NCBI GenBank assembly: GCA_016223165.1
Contig: JACRPO010000005.1
Coordinates: 1 to 64,000, forward strand
Reading direction: 5' to 3'
Origin: Burkholderiales bacterium
GTDB lineage: Bacteria > Pseudomonadota > Gammaproteobacteria > Burkholderiales > Burkholderiaceae_C
Length of the DNA stretch: 64,000 nucleotides
Shown: positions 40,927 to 50,302 of the stretch, piece after piece
How positions within the stretch are numbered: position 1 is the stretch's first letter
How the letters are laid out: every line of letters starts with the position of its first letter
Notes under the pieces: generated by a model
The model's database searches: none
Told to the model about the DNA's origin: nothing
Seen by the model: only the letters and a program-made list of their open reading frames with translations
Made by a program: the position numbers and the translations under genes

Positions 40927-41214
40927 TCAGCTGCCGGCGCGCAGGTACTTGGCGACCTCGTCGAACTCGATCGACTTCATGCGGTCGCCCTTGACGCCCA
41001 TCTTCTTGGCCTTGGCGTCCCAGACCTTGCCCATCATGGCGAGGAATTCGGCCTTGGAGACCATGCCGTCGTTGTTGGTGTCCATCATCTTCGTGGTGAC
41101 GATGTCGCCGAAGCGCATGTCGTCGATGGTCTCTGCCTGTGCCAGCGGCGCGGCGAAGATCAGGGCGGTGCTCAGTGCGGCGAGCGCGAAGCGGGGGGTC
41201 GTGATGCGGATCAT
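40927..41214 (-). CDS. Small exported EF-hand protein
   Basis: A 95-residue protein with a signal peptide ending near LAQAE (residue 27). One canonical EF-hand loop is present, DTNNDGMVSKAEF (45-57), with Asp, Asn, Asp at the calcium positions and the terminal Glu. A second, degenerate half-hand (MKSIEFDEVAKYL) follows. It is probably a periplasmic calcium-binding protein. The upstream AGGAGC fits a Shine-Dalgarno. Confidence 0.82.
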   Translation of the reverse strand: MIRITTPRFALAALSTALIFAAPLAQAETIDDMRFGDIVTTKMMDTNNDGMVSKAEFLAMMGKVWDAKAKKMGVKGDRMKSIEFDEVAKYLRAGS

Positions 41215-41450
41215 GGCGTGCTCCTGGATACGTGGTGGCGGCATGCATGCGGGTGGGGCCCCGCGCAGGCATGCCTCACCCGCGCCGGACCACCGTGCGC
41301 TGCGACGAGGGTGTTGCTCCCGGGTCGCCCACCTCATGCATCGTCACGGACGAGGCTTCTGTCGGCGCGGCGGCTCGGTGCTTACAGCCGGCGAGCCCGC
41401 GATCCGCCGCGCCGCGATCGTCGTTCGACCCGCGCGGCGCGCATCGCGCT

Positions 41451-41478
41451 GATCGCTGCAGAGGTCACTGCGGCGATC
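41451..41478 (-). terminator. Candidate terminator hairpin after the Bug gene
   Basis: GATCGCTGCAG and CTGCGGCGATC form an 11-bp stem with one mismatch and a six-base loop, starting 10 bases after the stop of the minus-strand Bug gene. There is no T-tract. The rest of the gap to the EF-hand gene holds nothing I recognise. Confidence 0.35.
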
Positions 41479-41487
41479 GCCCGCCGG

Positions 41488-42474
41488 TCACTGCGGCTCG
41501 ATCTTCGCGTCGCGGATCGCCTTCGCCCACTTCGCCGTCTCGAGCTTCGTGCGCTCCGCCAGCGCCTGCGGCGTGCCGGGGTCGACGACGAAGCCGATGG
41601 GCGCGAACTTCTCCTGGATCTCCTTGCTCTGCGCGGCGGCGTTGATGGCCTGGTTGAGCTTGGCGATGATCTCCGGCGGCGTGCCGGCGGGCGCGAAGAC
41701 CGCGAAGTAGGCGATGAGCTCGTAGTCCTTCAGGCCGAGCGCCTCGTTCACGGTCGGCAGCTCGGGCACGGCCGCCGAGCGCCTGGACGAGGTCACCGCG
41801 AGGCCGCGCACCTTGCCGGCCTTGATCTGCGGCAGCATGACCGCGAAGTCGGCCGTGAACGACATCACCTGGCCGCCGATGAGGTCGGTCATCGCCGCCG
41901 GGCCGCTCTTGTAGGGGATGTTGGTCATCTGCACGCCGGCCATGCTGGCCAGCATCTCCGAGGACACGAGCTGCGAGGTGCTGGCGCTGGCGAAGTTGAC
42001 GGCGCCGGGCCTGGCCTTCGCGAGCTCGATGAACTCGCGCAGGGTCCTGGCCGGCACGTCGTTGTTGACGGCGACGATCAGCGGCACCGAGCCGAGATAG
42101 CCCACGGGCGCGAAGGCGGTGTCCTGGTCGTAGGGCAGCTTCTTCATCAGGCTCTTTAGCGCCGCGTTGGTGCTGTTGGTGCCGACGAGAATCGTGTAGC
42201 CGTCGGGTGCCGCCTTGGCCACCGCATCGGCGCCGAGCATGCCGTTGGCGCCGGGCTTGTTGTCGACGAGGAAGGTCTGGCCGAGCGTCTCGGCCATCCT
42301 GGCCGTGAAGGCGCGCGCGATGGTGTCGGTGGCACTGCCCGCCGCGAAGGGCACGACGGCCTTGATCGGCTTGTTGGGGTAGGGCTGGGCCAGCGCCATG
42401 GGGCTGGTGGCGAGCGCGGCGAGCAGCGCCAGGCCGGCGGTGAGAGTGGCCAGGCGGGGCAGGGGAAAGGTCAT
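41488..42474 (-). CDS. Bug-family tripartite tricarboxylate transporter substrate-binding protein
   Basis: A 328-residue periplasmic binding protein with a signal peptide (ATLTAGLALLAALATSPMALAQ cut near residue 30). The mature start QPYPNKPIKAVVPFAAGSATD and the motifs VDNKPGANGMLGADAVAKA and NIPYKSGPAAMTDLIGGQV are those of Bug (TctC-like) proteins, which are hugely expanded in Burkholderiales. The ligand is unknown. No TctA/TctB membrane genes are adjacent, so it is an orphan receptor. The ATG at 42474 has GAGGAG at good spacing; an ATG 24 bases upstream does not. Confidence 0.93.
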   Translation of the reverse strand: MTFPLPRLATLTAGLALLAALATSPMALAQPYPNKPIKAVVPFAAGSATDTIARAFTARMAETLGQTFLVDNKPGANGMLGADAVAKAAPDGYTILVGTNSTNAALKSLMKKLPYDQDTAFAPVGYLGSVPLIVAVNNDVPARTLREFIELAKARPGAVNFASASTSQLVSSEMLASMAGVQMTNIPYKSGPAAMTDLIGGQVMSFTADFAVMLPQIKAGKVRGLAVTSSRRSAAVPELPTVNEALGLKDYELIAYFAVFAPAGTPPEIIAKLNQAINAAAQSKEIQEKFAPIGFVVDPGTPQALAERTKLETAKWAKAIRDAKIEPQ

Positions 42475-42574
42475 CGGTCGTCTCCTCGACGGGGTCATCA
42501 GTACGACGCCGAGGCTAACGCCTGGCAGGAGGGGCGGTGATGCATTCGTGACAAGCCCTGGCGCGGCAGCGACC

Positions 42575-42580
42575 TAGCAT
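42575..42580 (+). promoter_or_regulatory. Candidate -10 box of the riboswitch-ribB transcript
   Basis: TAGCAT, within GACCTAGCATAGG, lies 73 bases before the FMN riboswitch. No clear -35 partner is found. A short imperfect tandem repeat (CGCCTGCCGGT twice, then two degenerate units, 42593-42634) separates it from the riboswitch. Confidence 0.4.
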
Positions 42581-42652
42581 AGGCGTGTCGATCGCCTGCC
42601 GGTCGCCTGCCGGTGCCTGCGGGTGCATGCGGGCCCAGGCGGCGGCCGGCAA

Positions 42653-42847
42653 ACGTCTTCAGGGCGGGGTGTGATTCCCCACCGGCGGTAAGCGGCGAGC
42701 CAACGGCACGAGCCGAGGCGAACCGCGAGCCCGCGAGCGCCCGCGCCGGGCCACCGGCATGGGGTCAGCAGATCTGGTGCGATGCCAGGGCCGACGGTGT
42801 TGCGTGCGGGGTTCGCCTTGCACGCCAAGTCCGGATGAAAGAAGACG
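42653..42847 (+). ncRNA. FMN riboswitch (RFN element)
   Basis: The conserved RFN core is present: TCAGGGCGGGGTGTGATTCC, then CCACCGGCGGTA, and at the 3' end AGTCCGGATGAAAGAAGACG. The closing P1 helix pairs CGTCTTC (42654-42660) with GAAGACG (42841-42847). A long GC-rich variable arm sits in the middle. FMN binding would reduce expression of the ribB gene 120 bases downstream. No obvious T-tract terminator follows, so control is probably at translation. Confidence 0.93.
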
Positions 42848-42968
42848 CGTGGTGGGCGCATCGCGTGCGCCGGGCATGCCCTGCATGGCCGGCAAGCGCG
42901 CGGCGCCGGGCCGCGCATTCCCTGAAACGTCCTTCGGTGCCCATGTCACTTCATCAAGGAGCGTTTCG

Positions 42969-43700
42969 ATGATTGCCAACTCCCCTTTCCCCACGGGCTC
43001 GGCTGCGGTCCCGACGGTCCCCGCGGTCCTCGCGAGCCTCGCGAGTCGGAACCTGGCGCATCCGGGGGCCTCCCCGCCCGGCCCGCTGCACGAGAAGCTG
43101 CTCGCCGCCGCGCAAGCCATGCGCGAGGGCCGGCCGGTGCTGCTCACCGACGACGGCGAGCGCGAGGACGAGGCCGACCTCATCGTCGCTGCCGAGACCC
43201 TCACGGTGACGGCGATGGCGACGATGATCCGCGACGGCAGCGGCATCGTCTGCCTGTGCCTGGCGCCGGCGCAGGCGGCACATCTCGGCCTGGCGCCGAT
43301 GGTGCGCGACAACCGCAGCCGCTACGGCACCGCGTTCACCGTCTCGATCGAGGCGAGCGACGGCGTGAGCACCGGCGTCAGTGCCGCCGATCGGGTGACC
43401 ACGGTGCGCGCGGCGACCGAGCCCGGCCGCGGCGCTGCCGACATCGTCAGCCCGGGGCATGTCTTCCCGCTCGTGGCGCACGAGGGCGGCGTGCTTGCGC
43501 GGCGCGGCCACACCGAAGGCGCGCTGGCGTTGTGCGCGCTGGCCGGCCTGCGGCCGGCGGCCGTGCTGTGCGAGCTGATGAACCCCGACGGCACGATGGC
43601 GCGTGGAGCGCAGATGCGGGGGTACGCGCAGCGCCACGGCCTGCCCGTGCTCGCGATCGACGACTTGGTGGAGGACCTGGTGGCCCGGCGGCGCCTATAA
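42969..43700 (+). CDS. ribB: 3,4-dihydroxy-2-butanone-4-phosphate synthase RibB
   Basis: A 243-residue enzyme converting ribulose 5-phosphate to the four-carbon precursor of riboflavin. Motifs: [50 protein letters not shown] and [19 protein letters not shown]. It is a monofunctional RibB, without a GTP cyclohydrolase II half, and has about 35 extra N-terminal residues of low complexity. AAGGAG precedes the ATG, and an FMN riboswitch controls it. Confidence 0.95.
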   Translation: MIANSPFPTGSAAVPTVPAVLASLASRNLAHPGASPPGPLHEKLLAAAQAMREGRPVLLTDDGEREDEADLIVAAETLTVTAMATMIRDGSGIVCLCLAPAQAAHLGLAPMVRDNRSRYGTAFTVSIEASDGVSTGVSAADRVTTVRAATEPGRGAADIVSPGHVFPLVAHEGGVLARRGHTEGALALCALAGLRPAAVLCELMNPDGTMARGAQMRGYAQRHGLPVLAIDDLVEDLVARRRL

Positions 43701-43733
43701 ACTGCGCCGGTTCTTCGCTCCTGCCGCCGGTCC

Positions 43734-46190
43734 TTGAACGACAACAAGATCCTCTCCCAGCTCGCGGCCGAACTGAAGGTTCGGCCCTCCCAGGTCAAGG
43801 CGGCGGTGGTCCTGCTCGATGGCGGCGCCACCGTCCCCTTCATCGCCCGCTATCGCAAGGAGGCCACCGAGGGCCTCGACGACACGCACCTGCGTGAACT
43901 CGAGGCCCGGCTGGCCTACCTGCGCGAGCTCGAGGAGCGCCGCGAAGCGGTGCTGAAGAGCGTCGAGGAGCAGGGCAAGCTCACGCCGGCGCTGCGCGCC
44001 GCCCTCGAGGCCGCGCCGACCAAGCAGGAGCTGGAAGACCTCTACCTGCCCTACAAGCCCAGGCGGCGCACGAAGGCCATGATCGCGCGCGAAGCGGGGC
44101 TGGAGCCGCTCGCCGACCGCCTCTTCGCCGACCCGACGCTCGAACCACGAGCCGAGGCGACGGGCTTCGTCAATGCCGAAGCCGGCTTTGCAGATGAGCA
44201 GGCGGTGCTCGACGGCGTGCGCGACATCCTCGCCGAACGCTGGGCCGAGGATGCCGCGCTCGTCGGCGAGCTGCGTGAGTGGCTGTGGGCCGAGGGGCTG
44301 CTGCGCAGCCGCCTCGCACCGGGCAAGGACGGCCAGCACGCGGACGCCGCCAAGTACCGCGACTACTTCGACTATGCCGAGCCGATCGGCACCGTGCCGA
44401 GCCATCGCGCGCTCGCCGTCTTCCGCGGGCGCGCGCAGGAGTGGCTGGAGGCGAGCCTCGTGCTGGACGAAGACGGCGCCACGGCGCCCGGCGCAGCCGC
44501 CGCGGGCGCGCCGGCCTCATCGCAGGCCCTGTCGCAAGCCGCGACGCAGGCCCTGTCGCTGGCCGAAGGCCGCATCGCGCGACACCTCGGATGGCGGCAC
44601 GCGGCGCGACCGGGCGACGAGCTGATCCGCAAGTGCGTGGCCTGGACCTGGAAGGTGAAGCTGTCGCTGAGCCTCGAGCGCGACCTCTTCGTGCGGCTGC
44701 GCGAGGCGGCCGAGGCGGTGGCGATCAAGGTCTTCGCGGACAACCTGCGCGACCTGCTGCTCGCCGCACCGGCCGGGCGGCGCGTCGTGATGGGCCTCGA
44801 CCCCGGCATCCGCACCGGCGTGAAGGTGGCGGTGGTCAGCGACACCGGCAAGGTGCTCGAGACGGCCACCGTCTACCCGCACGAGCCGCGCAACGACTGG
44901 GAGGGATCGCTGCACGTGCTCGGCCGCCTCGTGGCGCAGCATGGCGTGAACCTCATCGCCATCGGCAACGGCACCGCGAGCCGCGAGACCGACCGGCTCG
45001 CGGCCGAGCTCATCAAGCGCATCACGAGCCTCGTGGCGCCCCCGGGTGAGGGGCGGCCCGGGCCGGCGCTGGACAAGGTGGTCGTCAGCGAAGCCGGCGC
45101 GTCGGTGTACTCGGCGAGCGCGTACGCGAGCCAGGAGCTGCCCGAGCTCGACGTCAGCCTGCGCGGCGCGGTGAGCATCGCGCGGCGGCTGCAGGATCCG
45201 CTCGCCGAGCTCGTGAAGATCGAGCCGAAGAGCATAGGCGTGGGCCAGTACCAGCACGACGTGAACCAGGGTGCGCTGGCGCGCACGCTCGACGCCGTGG
45301 TCGAGGACTGCGTCAACGCCGTCGGCGTCGACCTCAACACCGCCTCGGCACCGCTGCTCACGCGCGTGTCGGGGCTCGGTGCGGGCGTGGCCGCGAGCAT
45401 CGTGCGCTGGCGCGATGCCCATGGCGCTTTCCGCAACCGGCAGCAGCTCCTGGAGGTGGGCGGGCTCGGGTCGAAGACCTTCGAGCAGGCCGCGGGCTTC
45501 CTGCGCATCCGCGACGGCGACAACCCGCTCGACATGACCGGCGTGCACCCCGAGACCTACCCTGTGGTCGAGAAGATGCTGGCCGCGAGCGGCCGACCGG
45601 TGCGCGAGCTGATGGGCCGCGCCGAGGTGCTGCGCACGCTGAGGCCCGAGGTCATCGCGCGCGAGGTGGGCGATGAACGCTTCGGGGCCATCACCGTGAA
45701 GGACATCCTCATCGAGCTCGAGAAGCCGGGCCGCGATCCGCGCCCCGACTTCAAGGTGGCGCGCTTCGACGAAGGCGTCAACGACATCGTCGACCTCAAG
45801 CCCGGCATGGTGCTCGAGGGCACCGTGAGCAACGTGGCCCAGTTCGGCGCCTTCGTCGACCTCGGCGTGCACCAGGACGGCCTCGTGCACGTGAGCCAGA
45901 TGAGCCACAAGTTCGTGAAGGACGCGCGCGAGGTCGTCAAGACCGGGCAGGTGGTGAAGGTGCGCGTGCTCGAGGTCGACCTGCCGCGCAAGCGCATCGC
46001 ACTGACGATGAAGCTCGACGTCGAGGCGGCGCGTGGCGGTGCGACAGGTGGTGCATCCGGTGGCGCATCCGGCGGCGACAACCGTTTCCGGCCGGCCGAG
46101 CGCGGGCCGCGCGCGCGCCAGCCCGAACGCGCAGCGGGGCAGGGGGCCATGGCAGCGGCCTTCGCCAAGCTGCGCGGCGACGGCCGCTGA
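43734..46190 (+). CDS. tex: Tex-family RNA-binding transcription accessory protein
   Basis: An 818-residue Tex protein. The N-terminal helical region ([30 protein letters not shown]) is followed by a YqgF-like RNase H fold ([23 protein letters not shown]), two helix-hairpin-helix motifs ([31 protein letters not shown]) and a C-terminal S1 domain ([21 protein letters not shown]). The S1 domain binds RNA. The start must be TTG: homologues begin at this residue and no ATG is available near it. A Gly/Ala/Ser repeat ([14 protein letters not shown]) lies in the tail after S1. Confidence 0.94.
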   Translation: MNDNKILSQLAAELKVRPSQVKAAVVLLDGGATVPFIARYRKEATEGLDDTHLRELEARLAYLRELEERREAVLKSVEEQGKLTPALRAALEAAPTKQELEDLYLPYKPRRRTKAMIAREAGLEPLADRLFADPTLEPRAEATGFVNAEAGFADEQAVLDGVRDILAERWAEDAALVGELREWLWAEGLLRSRLAPGKDGQHADAAKYRDYFDYAEPIGTVPSHRALAVFRGRAQEWLEASLVLDEDGATAPGAAAAGAPASSQALSQAATQALSLAEGRIARHLGWRHAARPGDELIRKCVAWTWKVKLSLSLERDLFVRLREAAEAVAIKVFADNLRDLLLAAPAGRRVVMGLDPGIRTGVKVAVVSDTGKVLETATVYPHEPRNDWEGSLHVLGRLVAQHGVNLIAIGNGTASRETDRLAAELIKRITSLVAPPGEGRPGPALDKVVVSEAGASVYSASAYASQELPELDVSLRGAVSIARRLQDPLAELVKIEPKSIGVGQYQHDVNQGALARTLDAVVEDCVNAVGVDLNTASAPLLTRVSGLGAGVAASIVRWRDAHGAFRNRQQLLEVGGLGSKTFEQAAGFLRIRDGDNPLDMTGVHPETYPVVEKMLAASGRPVRELMGRAEVLRTLRPEVIAREVGDERFGAITVKDILIELEKPGRDPRPDFKVARFDEGVNDIVDLKPGMVLEGTVSNVAQFGAFVDLGVHQDGLVHVSQMSHKFVKDAREVVKTGQVVKVRVLEVDLPRKRIALTMKLDVEAARGGATGGASGGASGGDNRFRPAERGPRARQPERAAGQGAMAAAFAKLRGDGR

Positions 46191-46259
46191 AGCGCACTGA
46201 ACGCGCGGCAGGCACGGCAGGCAACTGCAGGCAACGGCACCGGAAGGCAGCCCCGACAC

Positions 46260-47333
46260 ATGCGCAACATCGAGTTCTTTGCCGGCCCGCGCGCCCGTGC
46301 GCACCTGCGCGAGTTCGGACTGCGCCCGCAGGACGTGCGCGTGGTGCCGGCGGCCGCGGGCGGACCCAAGGGGCTCGTGCTCAATCCGCTCGATCGCTAC
46401 ATCTTCGGCCGCTGGCTGGCGCAGAGCAACCAGGTGGTGCACCTCATGGGCGCCAGCATCGGCGCCTGGCGCATGGCCTGCGCCTGCCTGCCCGACCCCG
46501 GGGTCGCGCTGGCCCAGCTTGCCGAGGACTACATCACCCAGCGCTACCCGCATCGGCGGGGCAAGCTGCCCGAGGCGCGGGTGGTGAGCGAGATCTTCGG
46601 CGCCAAGATCGGGCAGCGCCTGGGCGTGCGCGCGGGCGAGGTGCTGGCGAGCCCGCGCTACCGGCTGCATGTCTTCACCAGCCGCGGCCGCGCCTTGCTG
46701 CACCGGCCTGGGCGCATGCGCACGGCCATCGGCTACTTCGGTGCCTACCTCACCAACGCGGCAAGCCGGCGGGCGCTCGGCAGCTTTCTCGAGCGCGTGG
46801 TCTTCAGCGACCCGCGCGACGAGCTGCCCTTCGCACTGGGTGACTTTCGCAGCCAGCGCGCCGTGCTCGACGTGCGCAACCTGGCGCAGGCCATTCTCGC
46901 CAGCTGCACGGTTCCGTTCGCACTGCGGGCGGTGCAGGACGTGCCCGGGGGACCGCCCGGCACCTACTGGGACGGCGGCATCACCGACTACCACCTGCAC
47001 CTGAACTACTCGCAGATGACCGAGGGGCTGGTGTTGTACCCGCACTTCCAGCCGCGCATCGTGCCGGGCTGGCTCGACAAGGCCTGGCACGGGCGCCACC
47101 GCGCCAGCGCGCACCTCGACAACCTCGTGGTGCTGGCGCCGCATCCGGCCTTCGTCGAGCGGCTGCCCAACGCCAAGCTGCCGGACCGGCAGGACTTTCG
47201 CGACCTGCGCGACGACGATGTCGGCCGCGAGCGCATCTGGCGCGTGGCGCTGGCGGAGAGCACGCGGCTGGCGGAGGATTTTGCGCGGGTCGTCGAGCGC
47301 GGCGGGCCGATCGACGCGCAGCCGTTGCCGTAG
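46260..47333 (+). CDS. Patatin-like phospholipase
   Basis: A 357-residue protein of the patatin-like family. The oxyanion glycines are in AAAGGPKGLVLN, the nucleophile Ser in LMGASIGAWRMA (GxSxG) and the catalytic Asp in YWDGGITDYH (DGG/A). The Ser-Asp dyad is intact. The domain runs nearly the whole length, without signal peptide or membrane helix. It would hydrolyse acyl esters of lipids; specificity is unknown. It follows tex by 69 bases containing only short GGCA-rich repeats. Confidence 0.87.
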   Translation: MRNIEFFAGPRARAHLREFGLRPQDVRVVPAAAGGPKGLVLNPLDRYIFGRWLAQSNQVVHLMGASIGAWRMACACLPDPGVALAQLAEDYITQRYPHRRGKLPEARVVSEIFGAKIGQRLGVRAGEVLASPRYRLHVFTSRGRALLHRPGRMRTAIGYFGAYLTNAASRRALGSFLERVVFSDPRDELPFALGDFRSQRAVLDVRNLAQAILASCTVPFALRAVQDVPGGPPGTYWDGGITDYHLHLNYSQMTEGLVLYPHFQPRIVPGWLDKAWHGRHRASAHLDNLVVLAPHPAFVERLPNAKLPDRQDFRDLRDDDVGRERIWRVALAESTRLAEDFARVVERGGPIDAQPLP

Positions 47334-47407
47334 GTTGCGCGTCCGTCGGAGAGGCAGGACTGCTTCCGCTGGGCTTCCGTTGCGCTTTCGTAGCGCCCAG
47401 CGTCGGC

Positions 47408-47413
47408 TACACT
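47408..47413 (+). promoter_or_regulatory. Candidate -10 box of the thrS leader
   Basis: TACACT, in CGGCTACACTCGC, lies 41 bases before the leader-peptide ATG, placing the transcript start near 47420. The best -35-like sequence (TTGCGC at 47380) is spaced 22 bases away, longer than usual. Confidence 0.4.
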
Positions 47414-47453
47414 CGCAGCCCATCGGCCACCTCTCACAAGATCCAGGAAAGGC

Positions 47454-47501
47454 ATGACGGTTATGACACCGCGGACTACGGAGTTCTTTACCGGCACCTG
47501 A
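47454..47501 (+). CDS. Threonine-rich leader peptide of thrS
   Basis: A 15-codon reading frame, MTVMTPRTTEFFTGT, in which six of fifteen codons are for threonine (ACG, ACA, ACT, ACG, ACC, ACC). AGGAAAGG lies two bases before the ATG, a good ribosome-binding site. The stop codon falls in a small hairpin (CCGGC 47491-47495 with GCCGG 47504-47508). An antiterminator/terminator pair follows and then thrS. The layout is that of a classical attenuation leader sensing charged tRNA-Thr. The peptide has no expected function beyond being translated. Confidence 0.8.
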   Translation: MTVMTPRTTEFFTGT

Positions 47502-47506
47502 TTGCC

Positions 47507-47575
47507 GGCCGCGCCATCACGCCTGTCTCACCTCCCTGATGCAAGCAAGCGCGGCCGATACCGCGCTTTTTTCTT
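47507..47575 (+). terminator. Attenuator: antiterminator/terminator switch before thrS
   Basis: The terminator stem pairs AAGCGCGG (47547-47554) with CCGCGCTT (47561-47568), loop CCGATA, followed by a T run (47567-47572) and CTT. Its 5' arm, GCGCGGCC (47549-47556), is also exactly complementary to GGCCGCGC at 47507-47514, just after the leader stop codon. The two pairings exclude one another. A ribosome stalled on Thr codons leaves the upstream arm free and would prevent termination; a ribosome at the stop codon would cover it and let the terminator form. Confidence 0.8.
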
Positions 47576-47615
47576 GCCTACGGCCGCGCCGGCGTAGGCG
47601 AAGGGGGACCGGATC

Positions 47616-49553
47616 ATGTTGAACATCACGTTGCCCGACGGCTCGCGCCGCGGCTTCGAAGCGCCCGTCACGGTGGCCGAGGTGGCGGCCGCCATCGGGC
47701 CCGGGCTGGCCAAGGCCGCCGTCGCCGGCAAGCTTGTCGGCAAGGAGAGCGGCAAGGAGGGCGGCAAGCTCGTGGACCTGAGCCACCGCATCGAGGCCGA
47801 TGCGCAACTGGCCATCGTCACGGAGCGCGACGCCGAGGGCCTGGAGATCCTGCGCCACAGCACGGCCCATCTGCTGGCCTACGCGGTGAAGGAGCTGTTC
47901 CCCGACGCGCAGGTGACGATCGGGCCGGTGGTCGAGAACGGCTTCTACTACGACTTCGCGTACAAGCGCCCGTTCACGCCCGAGGACCTGGCCGCCATCG
48001 AGAAGCGCATGGCCGAACTGGCCGCGAAGAACGAGCCGGTGGTGCGCCGCGTGCTGCCGCGCGACGAGGCGGTGGCGTACTTCAAGAGCCTCGGGGAGCA
48101 CTACAAGGCCGAGATCATCGGCAGCATCCCGGCCGGCGAGGACGTGAGCCTGTATCGCGAGGGCGACTTCGAGGATCTCTGCCGCGGCCCGCACGTGCCG
48201 AGCACGGGGCGCCTGAAGCACTTCAAGCTGATGAAGGTGGCCGGCGCCTACTGGCGCGGCGACCAGGCCAACGAGCAGCTGCAGCGCATCTACGGCACGG
48301 CCTGGGCGACGAAGGAGGAGCTGGCGGCCTACCTGCGCATGCTCGAGGAGGCCGAGAAACGTGACCACCGCCGCCTCGGCCGCGAGCTCGACCTCTTCCA
48401 CATGGAGGAGACGGCACCCGGGCTCGTGTTCTGGCACCCCAAGGGCTGGACGATCTGGCAGCAGGTCGAGCAGTACATGCGCGCCGTCTATCGCGACAAC
48501 GGCTACCTGGAGGTGAAGGGGCCGCAGATCCTGGACAGGAACCTGTGGGAGAAGACGGGCCACTGGCAGAACTACCGGGAGAACATGTTCACGACGGAGT
48601 CGGAAAAGCGCGACTACGCGCTCAAGCCGATGAACTGCCCCGGCCACGTGCTCATCTTCAAGAGCGCCATGCGCAGCTACCGCGAGCTGCCACTGCGCTA
48701 CGGCGAGTTCGGGCAGTGCCACCGCAACGAGCCGAGCGGCGCCCTGCACGGCATCATGCGCGTGCGCGGCTTCACGCAGGACGACGGCCACATCTTCTGC
48801 CTGGAGGATCAGATCCTCGACGAGTGCGTGGCCTACACGGCGCTGCTGCAGAAGGTCTACAAGGACTTCGGCTTCACGGAGATCATCTACAAGGTCGCGA
48901 CGCGGCCGCCGCCGGACAAGCGCGTTGGCTCCGAAGAGCTGTGGGAGAAGGCCGAACAGGCGCTGATGGAGTCGCTGCGCCGCTCGGGCTGCGAGTTCCA
49001 GGTCTCGCCCGGCGACGGCGCCTTCTACGGACCGAAGATCGAGTACACGCTGAAGGACGCCATCGGCCGCGAATGGCAGTGCGGCACGATGCAGGTCGAC
49101 TGGAACACGGCCGAGCGGCTCTCCGGCGAGTACGTCACGGAGACGAGCGGGCGCGCCCACCCGGTGATGCTGCACCGGGCCATCGTCGGCAGCCTGGAGC
49201 GCTTCATCGGCATCCTGATCGAGCAGCACGCGGGCGCGCTGCCCGCCTGGCTGGCGCCCGTGCAGGCGGTCGTGGCCTGCATCAGCGAGGGGCAGGCCGA
49301 CTACGCGGCCGACGTGGCGAAAGCGCTGCAAAAACAAGGAGTTAGAGTCCACCTCGATTTGCGCAACGAGAAGATCACGTATAAAATTCGCGAGCATTCG
49401 TTGCAGAAGGTCCCGTACATCCTCGTCGTGGGCGACAAGGAGAAGGCGAACGGGTCCGTTGCGGTGCGCGCCCGGGGCAACCAGGATCTCGGCGTGATGC
49501 CGCTGGCAGACTTCATGCAGAAGATCGCCAGCGACATCGCCCGGAAGTCCTGA
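47616..49553 (+). CDS. thrS: Threonyl-tRNA synthetase
   Basis: A 645-residue class II synthetase: TGS domain (1-65), editing domain with [11 protein letters not shown] (HxxxH), catalytic core (KPMNCPGHV, the zinc Cys; [37 protein letters not shown]) and an anticodon-binding domain ([16 protein letters not shown]). It charges tRNA-Thr. A short Gly/Lys/Glu repeat, [10 protein letters not shown], is inserted into the TGS domain at about 42-51. First gene of the thrS-infC-rpmI-rplT-pheST-ihfA cluster and the target of the upstream attenuator. Confidence 0.98.
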   Translation: MLNITLPDGSRRGFEAPVTVAEVAAAIGPGLAKAAVAGKLVGKESGKEGGKLVDLSHRIEADAQLAIVTERDAEGLEILRHSTAHLLAYAVKELFPDAQVTIGPVVENGFYYDFAYKRPFTPEDLAAIEKRMAELAAKNEPVVRRVLPRDEAVAYFKSLGEHYKAEIIGSIPAGEDVSLYREGDFEDLCRGPHVPSTGRLKHFKLMKVAGAYWRGDQANEQLQRIYGTAWATKEELAAYLRMLEEAEKRDHRRLGRELDLFHMEETAPGLVFWHPKGWTIWQQVEQYMRAVYRDNGYLEVKGPQILDRNLWEKTGHWQNYRENMFTTESEKRDYALKPMNCPGHVLIFKSAMRSYRELPLRYGEFGQCHRNEPSGALHGIMRVRGFTQDDGHIFCLEDQILDECVAYTALLQKVYKDFGFTEIIYKVATRPPPDKRVGSEELWEKAEQALMESLRRSGCEFQVSPGDGAFYGPKIEYTLKDAIGREWQCGTMQVDWNTAERLSGEYVTETSGRAHPVMLHRAIVGSLERFIGILIEQHAGALPAWLAPVQAVVACISEGQADYAADVAKALQKQGVRVHLDLRNEKITYKIREHSLQKVPYILVVGDKEKANGSVAVRARGNQDLGVMPLADFMQKIASDIARKS

Positions 49554-49617
49554 GGGTTGGATCCTTTGGCGCGCTTTTTGTCGTTTTCGTGCGGTGCGCG
49601 ACGCCTACGCGCCGCCT

Positions 49618-49634
49618 GAGGAGTTCGAACCATC
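49618..49634 (+). promoter_or_regulatory. Ribosome-binding site and ATC start codon of infC
   Basis: GAGGAG (49618-49623) lies eight bases before the ATC at 49632. The first in-frame ATG, at 49644, has no Shine-Dalgarno. Non-AUG starts are a hallmark of infC because IF3 discriminates against them and so limits its own synthesis. Confidence 0.8.
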
Positions 49635-50180
49635 GCTACTTTCATGGACCGGCGCGTTCCGAATGCGGAGCGCAAGCACAAGCTCAACCGCGAGATCCTG
49701 GCGCCCCAGGTGCGTCTGAACGGGGTGGACAACGAACCCCTGGGCATCGTGCCCATCCTGGAAGCGCTGCGCATGGCCGGCGAGCTGGACGTGGACCTCG
49801 TGGAGCTCGTGGCCAATGCCGATCCCCCGGTCTGCCGCCTCGTCGACTACGGCAAGCTCAAGTACCAGGAGCAGAAGAAAGCGGCCGAGGCCAAGGCCAA
49901 GCAGAAGGTGATCGAGGTCAAGGAAGTCAAGTTCCGGCCCGGCACCGACGACGGCGACTACAACATCAAGATGCGCAACCTGCGCCGCTTCATCGCCGAG
50001 GACGGCGACAAGGGCAAGGTGACGCTCAGGTTCCGCGGCCGCGAGATCACGCACCAGGACATCGGCATGCGCATGCTCGAACGCATCCGTGACGAGCTCG
50101 CCGATGTGGCGGTGGTCGAACACATGCCCAAGCTCGAAGGTCGCCAGATGATCATGGTGCTGGCGCCGAAGCGAAAATAG
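49632..50180 (+). CDS. infC: Translation initiation factor IF-3
   Basis: A 182-residue IF-3 that binds the 30S subunit and checks start codons. The N-terminal domain contains [21 protein letters not shown], the linker is Lys-rich ([17 protein letters not shown]), and the C-terminal domain contains [16 protein letters not shown] and [13 protein letters not shown]. Start at ATC gives [17 protein letters not shown], as in other Burkholderiales IF-3 proteins, and matches the only good ribosome-binding site. It lies 78 bases after thrS. Confidence 0.95.
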   Translation: MATFMDRRVPNAERKHKLNREILAPQVRLNGVDNEPLGIVPILEALRMAGELDVDLVELVANADPPVCRLVDYGKLKYQEQKKAAEAKAKQKVIEVKEVKFRPGTDDGDYNIKMRNLRRFIAEDGDKGKVTLRFRGREITHQDIGMRMLERIRDELADVAVVEHMPKLEGRQMIMVLAPKRK

Positions 50181-50195
50181 CCCGAAGAGTCGTTC

Positions 50196-50281
50196 GCGAA
50201 GGTGGCGGTCTGGTCGCCGCCACCTTCGCATCCAAGCCGCTGCAGGCCGACCAAGCGCACCGCACCGGTGCCGCCTGCAGG
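50196..50281 (+). promoter_or_regulatory. Two strong hairpins in the infC-rpmI gap (candidate L20/L35 leader)
   Basis: A perfect 12-bp stem, GCGAAGGTGGCG (50196-50207) with CGCCACCTTCGC (50218-50229), is followed by CTGCAGGC (50240-50247) pairing with GCCTGCAG (50273-50280) around an inner GCACCGGTGC palindrome. There is no T-tract. The position just before rpmI is where L20 autoregulates rpmI-rplT in other bacteria. The regulatory role is inferred. Confidence 0.5.
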
Positions 50282-50302
50282 GGCAACCTAGAAGGAGCAG
50301 TG

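Noticed and set aside
41215..41487. Small gene or sRNA in the gap between the EF-hand and Bug genes
   Set aside because: Only short frames without ribosome-binding sites and one hairpin near the Bug stop codon; nothing else supportable.
47334..47615. T-box riboswitch before thrS
   Set aside because: No T-box consensus or specifier loop; the Thr-rich peptide and exclusive stems fit attenuation.
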